9,637 bases of DNA, taken from Dehalococcoidales bacterium. GTDB taxonomy: Bacteria; Chloroflexota; Dehalococcoidia; Dehalococcoidales; GCA-2688105. The stretch spans positions 1 through 9,637 of the forward strand of contig DAOWJS010000076.1 of NCBI GenBank assembly GCA_030640255.1. Direction: 5' to 3'. The translations under genes were made by a program, and so were the position numbers. Of this stretch, positions 1 through 4,141 are shown in pieces. Position 1 is the stretch's first letter; each line of letters begins with the position of its first letter. The notes below the pieces were generated by a model, which had not been told where the DNA came from, made no database searches, and saw only the letters and a program-made list of their open reading frames with translations.

Positions 1-37
1 AGTAGTAAGGAATAGAGGCTACTCGGCAAGGGGATTA

Positions 38-56
38 AAAGGGGCGAAGCCCCTTT
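38..56. repeat. GAA-triloop hairpin, copy A1
   Basis: An 8-bp perfect stem (AAAGGGGC with GCCCCTTT) closes a GAA loop. The core GGGGCGAAGCCCC and the following AAGAAATTC recur in inverted orientation at 4040-4067, so this belongs to the dispersed repeat family. There is no T-tract after it, so a classical intrinsic terminator is unlikely. Confidence 0.8.
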
Positions 57-93
57 AAGAAATTCTCTTCCCCCTCCCCTTCAAAGGAGAGTC

Positions 94-122
94 AAAGAGA
101 GGCGAAGCCTCTCTTATATAAC
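94..122. repeat. GAA-triloop hairpin, copy A2 (29-bp exact repeat)
   Basis: A 9-bp perfect stem (95-103 with 107-115) closes a GAA triloop and is followed by ATATAAC. The full 29 bases 94-122 are identical to 2718-2746. Exact identity over 29 bp across 2.6 kb shows a dispersed repeat of recent or conserved origin. Confidence 0.9.
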
Positions 123-126
123 TAAA

Positions 127-172
127 TCCCCTTCCCCTTGTTAAGGGGAAGGGGAAAAAGGGGATAGGGTTA
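127..172. repeat. Long C-rich/G-rich hairpin with GGGATAGGGTTA tail, copy A
   Basis: TCCCCTTCCCCTT (127-139) pairs perfectly with 143-155 around a GTT loop, a 13-bp stem. The G-rich arm continues into an A-run and GGGGATAGGGTTA (160-172); the same tail occurs in the copy at 2777-2787. Four G runs at 145-148, 151-154, 160-163 and 167-169, with loops of 2, 5 and 3 bases, also meet the usual G-quadruplex pattern on the plus strand. Confidence 0.85.
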
Positions 173-205
173 CCAAAAATAAAGGGTGAGGGGTTATTAA
201 GAACT

Positions 206-241
206 ATGTCTCTATTTATAACCTTTGAGGGTGGGGAGGGA
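206..241 (+). pseudogene. tmk: Truncated 5' copy of tmk (12 codons)
   Basis: ATG at 206 opens a frame reading MSLFITFEGGEG, identical in all 12 residues to the start of the intact thymidylate kinase at 1015. The P-loop is cut after GGEG; the frame then reads unrelated codons and stops at 269-271. At DNA level 206-240 matches 1015-1049 at 32 of 35 positions. The three differences are start codon ATG/TTG, Ser TCT/TCG and Ile ATA/ATC, so none changes the peptide. I infer that this is either the original tmk start, now cut off from its gene, or a start brought in by the inserted ORF. If translated, it gives only a 21-residue peptide. A GAGGGG at 188-193 lies about 12 bases upstream, a poorly spaced ribosome site. 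Confidence 0.85.
233..240 (+). promoter_or_regulatory. Ribosome binding site made of tmk P-loop codons
   Basis: GGGGAGGG sits 6 bases upstream of the ATG at 247 and is a good purine-rich Shine-Dalgarno sequence. The same bases encode Gly-Glu-Gly of the truncated tmk copy, and they have an identical counterpart inside tmk at 1042-1049. Confidence 0.6.
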
Positions 242-246
242 ATAAA

Positions 247-1011
247 ATGCCGTACAAAGAAGGACAACTAACCTTCATAGACTTCTTGGGTTATAGACCT
301 GTAATGGCTATGGTTAAGAAGAGACTCTTTGGAGGACCATACCTAACCTTCATTGATTACTGCGGAGTTCTTGCATCAGTATACGAGTCTTCGGCAGTAG
401 TAGGGCGGGCTAAAAGTGATAAGCTAAGCATAATAGAAAAGATAATTGAAGCTCAATATCCTCGGTATGGATCAGAACCTATAAAAGACCTCCAAAAAAG
501 GGCTAAGGAACACCTTGACGAATTCAAAAAAGAGAGGGGAAGGGAACCTCATTCATTTCTTGAGTTCATCCTAGTTAAGCAACTTGAGAATGCTCTTCAG
601 CATGAAGGTATTATTGGGCGTGGAACTTTGAACTCGCTGGAAATCGGAGACACCTCGAGTGGTAAAAAAGTAGTAGAAAAACTAATAGGAGATATCTCAA
701 GTGATAAAAAGGCAATGAAAAAAGTAATGAAAAAACTAGAGATGAAAATCTCGTTAAAAGATTCGGAAATAGTCGAAAGGATTTTCGGGAGAGAGGGCAT
801 AGCCTTTGGTATTTCCTTTCCAGAATTAACAGAAAGGATGTATAGGAATCTCCATGAAAATACTGAGAAGCCCCCGATAATAACTCTTGAGGAAGGAGAG
901 GAGGAAATCCTCAAAACAGTGGCAGTTTATACAAACAGGTACTGGTCAGAGATGCTTGACCCCTTAGATTTGAGGAGTTACCTAGAGATGGTGAAGGAAG
1001 AGGATAGGTAA
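247..1011 (+). CDS. Unrecognised protein encoded by an ORF inserted at the tmk 5' end
   Basis: I do not recognise this 254-residue protein. It has no visible signal peptide or membrane segment, and no zinc, LAGLIDADG, GIY-YIG, HNH or recombinase motif. The N-terminus carries LTFID twice (residues 8-12 and 33-37). Residues 78-120 look helical and charged. Residues 133-146 and 147-160 form a 14-residue tandem repeat (IGDTSSGKK.. and IGDISSDKK..) followed by a lysine-rich stretch to about 167; the C-terminus is acidic and helical. Start at 247 is supported by GGGGAGGG six bases upstream. Codon use differs from the neighbours: 12 of 15 arginines are AGA/AGG, against 6 of 17 in tmk, and the gene is AT- and lysine-rich, suggesting foreign origin. 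It lies between two copies of the tmk 5' end and is in frame with tmk, separated only by TAA-CCA. Expression from the tmk promoter is inferred. A mobile or selfish role is possible but unproven; a divergent host gene is the alternative. Confidence 0.75.
   Translation: MPYKEGQLTFIDFLGYRPVMAMVKKRLFGGPYLTFIDYCGVLASVYESSAVVGRAKSDKLSIIEKIIEAQYPRYGSEPIKDLQKRAKEHLDEFKKERGREPHSFLEFILVKQLENALQHEGIIGRGTLNSLEIGDTSSGKKVVEKLIGDISSDKKAMKKVMKKLEMKISLKDSEIVERIFGREGIAFGISFPELTERMYRNLHENTEKPPIITLEEGEEEILKTVAVYTNRYWSEMLDPLDLRSYLEMVKEEDR
643..726 (+). repeat. 42-bp tandem duplication inside the inserted ORF
   Basis: Bases 643-684 and 685-726 encode two adjacent 14-residue units that share 8 of 14 residues (I-G-D-x-S-S-x-K-K-x-x-x-K-x). 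Several codons differ only at the third base, so the duplication is old enough to have diverged while its length and frame were kept. Confidence 0.7.
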
Positions 1012-1014
1012 CCA

Positions 1015-1644
1015 TTGTCGCTATTTATCACCTTTGAGGGTGGGGAGGGGTGTGGCAAGAGTGTCCAGGCCAAGGCTCTATACCGAAGGCTATCAAAATT
1101 AGCTATTCCGGCACTCCTAACTCATGAACCCGGGGGAACATCTCTGGGTAAGAAACTCGCTCGCTGTCTAAAGTGGGCACAAAATACCGATCTATCACCG
1201 CTGACCGAGCTACTGCTGTTTAATGCCTCCCGCGCCCAGCTAATAGACGAGGTCATCCGTCCTAATCTAAAAAGGGGGAAAACCGTTATTTGCGACCGCT
1301 ATGCTGACTCCACCACTGCCTACCAGGGCTACGGGCGGGGACTGGACTTAGAAATGGTCAAGGCGATTAACAATGCCGCCACGCAGGGGCTAAAGCCCAA
1401 CCTGACGGTGCTACTGGATATACCAGCCGAGGAGGGGCTTGCCCGTAAAAGCACCAAAAGGCAAGACCGCTTTGAGCAGGAAGATATAGCCTTCCACCAA
1501 AGAGTGCGAGACGGTTACCACAAGATGGCAGCCAATGACCCGGAGCGCTGGCTAGTAATAGATGGTAGCAAAAGTAAAGAGGAAATAGCCGAGATTATTT
1601 GGCAGAGAGTCAGTCGGTTGTTGAGTGAGAAGGGCTTGAGGTAA
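1015..1644 (+). CDS. tmk: Thymidylate kinase (dTMP kinase)
   Basis: Phosphorylates dTMP to dTDP with ATP in the cytoplasm, a required step to dTTP. The 209-residue length is normal for the family. Visible motifs are P-loop GGEGCGKS (9-16), HEPGGT (37-42), the DRY motif (94-96), AYQGYGRG (102-109) for nucleotide contact, and a lid segment STKRQDRFEQED (145-156) with basic residues. The start is TTG at 1015: an in-frame TAA lies six bases upstream and the next residues, SLFITFEGGEG, are the expected N-terminus, so no earlier start is possible. Ribosome-binding candidates are GGAAGAGG (997-1003 area) and AGG at 1006-1008, all inside the preceding ORF. The gene therefore depends on whatever transcribes that ORF, and probably on coupled translation. 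Its first 12 codons have a second copy at 206. mnmA follows after 4 bp. Confidence 0.97.
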   Translation: MSLFITFEGGEGCGKSVQAKALYRRLSKLAIPALLTHEPGGTSLGKKLARCLKWAQNTDLSPLTELLLFNASRAQLIDEVIRPNLKRGKTVICDRYADSTTAYQGYGRGLDLEMVKAINNAATQGLKPNLTVLLDIPAEEGLARKSTKRQDRFEQEDIAFHQRVRDGYHKMAANDPERWLVIDGSKSKEEIAEIIWQRVSRLLSEKGLR

Positions 1645-1648
1645 AAGT

Positions 1649-2692
1649 ATGTCCCGAAAACGAGTTGCCGTAGCTATGAGTGGGGGGGTGGACTCATCAC
1701 TGGCCGCCGCCCTGCTTAAGAAAGCCGGCTATGAAGTTAGCGGCGTTTACCTGAAGCTATGGTCTGGCGACAACTCAGAACCAGACGTCTCCGACCTAGA
1801 GCACACCTGCCAAATCCTGAATATCCCCCTTGAGCAGCTTAACCTTGAGACGGAATTTAAGCACCTGGTTATTGACTACTTCTGCCAGGAATATAGCCTG
1901 GGGCGCACACCAAATCCGTGCACTGTTTGCAACCAGCGTATCAAATTTGGGCTCCTCCTCAATAGGGTGCGGGAAATGGGGGCAGACTACCTGGCTACCG
2001 GTCATTATGCCCGAATTGAACGCCTACCGAATGGCTATCGCCTGCTGAAAGCCGCTGACCCGACTAAAGACCAATCCTATTTCCTCTATACTCTGGGGCA
2101 AAGAGAGCTCCAATACCTGCTGCTGCCTTTAGGTAACCTCCACAAAGCGGAGGTAAGGAGGCTAGCCACCGAACTGGGCTTGTCCACCGGCAGCCGACGT
2201 GATAGCCAGGATGTCTGCTTTATCCCTGATAATGACTATCGGGCATTTATCACCCAGTATGTCCCCCTCCAGCCTGGGGACATCGTTGACACCGAGGGCA
2301 AGGTTCTAGGTAAACACGATGGTTTAGCCCAATATACGGTGGGGCAAAGGCAAGGCTTGGGGCTTACCTCGAATAAACGTCTATATGTGCTCAAGCTGGA
2401 TACTACTGGCAATAGATTAGTGGTTGGCACTGAAGACCAGCTTTTAAGTAATGCCGTCTCCGCCAGCAAGCTAAGCTGGGTATCAGGCAAAGCTCCCCAA
2501 GAGCCGATTAGTATAACCGCTAAAGTCCGATATCAGTCGCCTGAGGCGATGGCTAAACTCAACCTTAATGATGAGATGGCAAGGGTTCAGTTTCACCAGC
2601 CTCAGCGGGCGATTGCCCCGGGACAAGCCGTAGTATTCTATCAGGGTGATGTTGTTCTCGGCGGGGGAATAATAGAAGATAGGGTAGATTGA
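1649..2692 (+). CDS. mnmA: tRNA-specific 2-thiouridylase MnmA
   Basis: Adds sulfur to C2 of wobble uridine-34 in tRNAs for Lys, Glu and Gln, using ATP activation and sulfur relayed from a persulfide donor. The 347-residue protein is of near-standard length. It shows the PP-loop SGGVDSS (11-17), TPNPCTVCNQRIKFG with the catalytic-pair cysteine C91 (C94 next to it), ATGHYAR (116-122), DQSYFLY (141-147) and the second catalytic cysteine C190 in DVCFIP. The two cysteines are spaced as in the family. The C-terminal beta-barrel domains contain YTVGQRQGLG. ATG at 1649 follows GAGG at the end of tmk by about 9 bases, and with a 4-bp intergenic gap the gene is surely cotranscribed with tmk. It is followed by hairpin repeats rather than a T-tract terminator. 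Confidence 0.97.
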   Translation: MSRKRVAVAMSGGVDSSLAAALLKKAGYEVSGVYLKLWSGDNSEPDVSDLEHTCQILNIPLEQLNLETEFKHLVIDYFCQEYSLGRTPNPCTVCNQRIKFGLLLNRVREMGADYLATGHYARIERLPNGYRLLKAADPTKDQSYFLYTLGQRELQYLLLPLGNLHKAEVRRLATELGLSTGSRRDSQDVCFIPDNDYRAFITQYVPLQPGDIVDTEGKVLGKHDGLAQYTVGQRQGLGLTSNKRLYVLKLDTTGNRLVVGTEDQLLSNAVSASKLSWVSGKAPQEPISITAKVRYQSPEAMAKLNLNDEMARVQFHQPQRAIAPGQAVVFYQGDVVLGGGIIEDRVD

Positions 2693-2802
2693 AGGAGCAG
2701 AAGGCTAAAGGAGAATTAAAGAGAGGCGAAGCCTCTCTTATATAACCAATTCCCCTATCTCCTTTACAAGGGGAAGGGGATAGGGTTACTTGACAAAACT
2801 CA
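2693..2802. repeat. Hairpin repeat copy B between mnmA and rnhB
   Basis: The gap holds the exact 29-bp repeat 2718-2746 (GAA-triloop hairpin, stem 2719-2727/2731-2739, identical to 94-122) and then an imperfect long hairpin. CCCTATC (2753-2759) pairs with GATAGGG (2779-2785), and TCCTT pairs with AAGGG nearer the loop. It ends in GGGGATAGGGTTA-like sequence (2777-2787). The order of parts is the same as at 94-172, so this is a second full copy of the two-hairpin unit. It may slow or end transcription after mnmA, but there is no T-tract. Confidence 0.85.
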
Positions 2803-3468
2803 ATGGAGGTAGGGCTAATAAATAGTCTTCAGAAACCAACCTTTACTGAAGAAAAACTGCTTGAGGCGCAGGGCTATCAGCATATCGCCGGCGTTGACGA
2901 GGCAGGTCGTGGTGCCCTGGCTGGTCCGGTGGTAGCTGCCGCAGTTATACTCCCGCGCCGGATAAAAACTGCATGGCTCAAACAGGTAAAGGACAGCAAG
3001 CTTTTAAGCCCAATCAGACGCGAGCTTTTGTTCCATAATATCCATGAAGTAGCTATCTCCATAGGTATCGGCACAGTTCCCAACGATATAATAGATAACC
3101 AGGGTATAATTAAGGCAACCCGAATGGCCATGAAACTAGCCATAGACCAGCTTTCATCACCACCTGAGTCCCTCCTCATAGACTATATGCTCCTGCCTGA
3201 TGTTAACCTACCTCAAAAAGGGATAAAAAATGGCGATAGTCTATGCTTCTCAATTGCCTGTGCCTCCATTATGGCTAAAGTGGCTCGAGACCGCCTGATG
3301 GTAGAGCTTGATAAGATTTATCCCGGCTACGGATTAGCGCAACACAAGGGCTACGGCACTAAGGAGCATATGGCCTGCCTCCGCCGACTGGGACCATCCC
3401 CCATCCACCGCCATTCATTCAAGCCAGTTAAGCAAATAATTGAGTCATTTAGTAACCTATCCCCCTGA
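2803..3468 (+). CDS. rnhB: Ribonuclease HII
   Basis: Cuts the RNA strand of RNA-DNA hybrids and starts removal of single ribonucleotides from DNA. The 221-residue protein has the family core: GVDEAGRG with D32 and E33, DSK (64-66), LLIDYML with D127, GDS with D145, SIACASIMAKVARD (150-163) and AQHKGYGT (179-186). D32, E33, D127 and D145 match the four metal-binding carboxylates, including the 18-residue spacing of the last two. The ATG at 2803 has no Shine-Dalgarno sequence before it; GGAGGT instead lies directly after it at 2805-2810, so the exact start is uncertain, but no other standard in-frame start occurs before the conserved core. The last five residues (SNLSP) and the stop are encoded by the repeat TAACCTATCCCC, so the original stop was probably lost to repeat insertion. 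Confidence 0.95.
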   Translation: MEVGLINSLQKPTFTEEKLLEAQGYQHIAGVDEAGRGALAGPVVAAAVILPRRIKTAWLKQVKDSKLLSPIRRELLFHNIHEVAISIGIGTVPNDIIDNQGIIKATRMAMKLAIDQLSSPPESLLIDYMLLPDVNLPQKGIKNGDSLCFSIACASIMAKVARDRLMVELDKIYPGYGLAQHKGYGTKEHMACLRRLGPSPIHRHSFKPVKQIIESFSNLSP

Positions 3469-3506
3469 CCCCCTTCCCTTATTAAGGGAAGGGGGAGTGT
3501 AGGTTA
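3453..3506. repeat. 54-bp palindromic unit C1 with 7-bp terminal inverted repeats
   Basis: TAACCTA (3453-3459) and TAGGTTA (3500-3506) bound a perfect 12-bp stem, CCCCCTTCCCTT (3469-3480) with 3484-3495, around an ATT loop. The left end overlaps the last codons of rnhB. The stem follows the stop directly, like a terminator, but no T-tract follows. Confidence 0.85.
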
Positions 3507-3583
3507 GAGAGGGGCGGAGCCCCTCTCTAAAGTCTCTTCCCCCTCTCCTTCTCAAGGAGAGGGGGATTAAGGGGGTGAGGTTA
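3504..3583. repeat. Two-hairpin repeat unit, copy C
   Basis: Hairpin one: TTAGAGAGGGGC (3504-3515) pairs perfectly with 3519-3530 around a GGA loop, so the loop has changed from GAA to GGA but stays GNA. Hairpin two: CCCCCTCTCCTT (3539-3550) pairs perfectly with 3554-3565 around CTC. The tail GGGGGTGAGGTTA ends at 3583. Both stems have 12 bp without mismatch, and their sequences differ from the other copies, so pairing has been kept while sequence changed. Confidence 0.85.
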
Positions 3584-3611
3584 ATAAGTAATTTATAACC
3601 TGCCAAGAGAA

Positions 3612-3977
3612 ATGAAACGTAGAGATACCGGTATCCGGGGTGAAAAACTAGCCAAGGACTTCCTTAAAAAGCGGGGCTATCACATCTGGGAAACCAATTA
3701 CCGCTGCCCCGAAGGTGAAATTGATATCGTAGCCAGGCATAAAGACTACCTCGTCTTTATTGAGGTAAGAACTAAAAAGAGCCTGGAGTTTGGTAGTCCC
3801 GAAGAGTCAATCACGCCCGCCAAACAAGCCAGGATGAGGACTACCGCCTCCCATTACCGACAAACTCATAATGATTTGCCCCCACAGTGGCGAATTGATG
3901 TCGTGGCCATAGAGCTAGACCAAAAGGGGAAACTATCACGAATTGAACTCATTGAAAATGCCGTAGGCGAAGCCTAG
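3612..3977 (+). CDS. yraN: YraN/UPF0102 family nuclease-fold protein
   Basis: A 121-residue member of UPF0102, a family with a restriction-endonuclease-like fold often found next to rnhB, as here; its exact role is unknown, with DNA processing suspected. The diagnostic pattern is visible: GIRGEKLAKDFLKKRGY (7-23), NYRCPEGEIDIVA (29-41) with E36 and D38, and FIEVRTKK (49-56) with E51. E36, D38, E51 and a basic residue (R53 or K55) form the likely metal-site motif of this fold. ATG at 3612 follows a weak AAGAGA. The family usually ends soon after a motif like IELIENAF; here the end is IELIENAVGEA, and the last codons with the stop lie in the small palindrome 3964-3976 that shares the GGCGAAGCC core of the nearby repeats. 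The gene sits alone between two repeat clusters. Confidence 0.92.
   Translation: MKRRDTGIRGEKLAKDFLKKRGYHIWETNYRCPEGEIDIVARHKDYLVFIEVRTKKSLEFGSPEESITPAKQARMRTTASHYRQTHNDLPPQWRIDVVAIELDQKGKLSRIELIENAVGEA
3964..3976. repeat. Short GAA-triloop palindrome at the yraN stop
   Basis: TAGGC, a GAA loop and GCCTA form a 5-bp stem covering the last yraN codons and part of its stop. It has the same GCGAAGC core as the repeats at 95-115 and 2719-2739. It is short, so membership in the family is likely but not certain. Confidence 0.5.
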
Positions 3978-3986
3978 AGATTGTTT

Positions 3987-4067
3987 ACCAACCCCTCACC
4001 CTTTATCCCTCTCCCCTTCATAAGGGGAGAGGGAAGGGAATTTCTTGAAGGGGCTTCGCCCCTTCAA
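3987..4067. repeat. Two-hairpin repeat unit, copy D (inverted)
   Basis: This copy is in the opposite direction to the others. AACCCCTCACCCTTTAT (3990-4006) is the inverse of 179-195. Then CCCTCTCCCCTT (4007-4018) pairs perfectly with 4022-4033 around CAT, and TTGAAGGGGC (4045-4054) pairs perfectly with 4058-4067 around TTC, which is GAA on the minus strand. On the minus strand G runs at 4016-4013, 4009-4007, 4001-3999 and 3995-3992 also fit a G-quadruplex pattern with loops of 3, 5 and 3. Confidence 0.85.
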
Positions 4068-4119
4068 ACTACCCCTAATAAACACCTCAGCTACCTCCCT
4101 TTACCTCCCAATCCAGCTG

Positions 4120-4128
4120 TGCTAGAAT
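4120..4128 (+). promoter_or_regulatory. Extended -10 promoter for the thiE operon
   Basis: TGCTAGAAT fits the extended -10 pattern TGn-TATAAT with one mismatch in the hexamer. A weak -35 candidate, TTACCT, is at 4101-4106 (16-bp spacer). Transcription would begin near 4135, about 7 bases before the ATG at 4142, giving an almost leaderless message; this agrees with the absence of a Shine-Dalgarno sequence there. Confidence 0.55.
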
Positions 4129-4141
4129 TAGCCAATTAGTT

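Larger units (their letters stand above)
1..205. repeat. Repeat-filled region upstream of the tmk locus
   Basis: No convincing gene lies here. The stretch consists of hairpin-forming repeats: a GAA-triloop hairpin at 38-56, a weaker Y-rich/R-rich pair at about 70-90, a second GAA-triloop hairpin at 95-115, a long C-rich/G-rich hairpin at 127-155, then the tail GGGGATAGGGTTA (160-172) and the 17-bp block ATAAAGGGTGAGGGGTT (179-195). That block recurs inverted at 3990-4006. It looks like one repeat unit interrupted by, or fused to, another. The first ~55 bases may hold the 3' end of an upstream gene: frame 1 stops at 13-15 and frame 2 stops at 56-58 inside the repeat. Neither can be assigned without the flanking sequence. 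Confidence 0.75.
206..1014 (+). mobile_element. Putative insertion that duplicates and rebuilds the tmk start
   Basis: The unit runs from the truncated tmk copy through the unknown ORF to the base before the intact tmk start, about 809 bp. It is bounded by a 35-bp direct repeat (206-240 and 1015-1049, 32 of 35 identical) taken from tmk codons 1-12. I see no terminal inverted repeats and no transposase. The boundary inside the P-loop codons is sharp: identity stops at 240/1049. The arrangement resembles elements that enter a conserved gene and supply a replacement for the displaced end, but the mechanism is inference. A simple local duplication around a host ORF, or a large imperfect target-site duplication, would look similar. 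Confidence 0.5.

Noticed and set aside
55..267. Minus-strand open frame of about 70 codons across the upstream repeats
   Set aside because: Its sequence is low-complexity Pro/Phe/Ser/Gly derived from the C-rich/G-rich hairpins and it runs through the tmk fragment; no family features and no ribosome site.
597..914. Minus-strand 105-codon frame inside the inserted ORF
   Set aside because: Serine/phenylalanine/isoleucine-rich shadow of the A- and G-rich plus-strand gene, without a ribosome site or family features.
247..1011. Homing endonuclease or transposase identity for the inserted ORF
   Set aside because: No LAGLIDADG, GIY-YIG, HNH, DDE or recombinase motif could be seen; the position fits a mobile role but the protein itself gives no support.
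2790..2821. TTGACA at 2790-2795 as an rnhB promoter
   Set aside because: The only -10-like sequence (TAATAA) is 20 bases away and downstream of the rnhB start, so it could not make the full message.
3469..3565. Intrinsic terminators after rnhB and mnmA
   Set aside because: Stems are strong but no T-run follows any of them on either strand, and the same hairpins also occur upstream of genes; a terminator role is possible only by another mechanism.
38..4067. CRISPR array
   Set aside because: The repeats are palindromic, vary in sequence and lie in separate intergenic gaps between genes; there are no regular spacers.
3978..4141. TPP riboswitch ahead of thiE
   Set aside because: No CTGAGA core or matching helices; the space is a hairpin repeat followed by a promoter with almost no leader.
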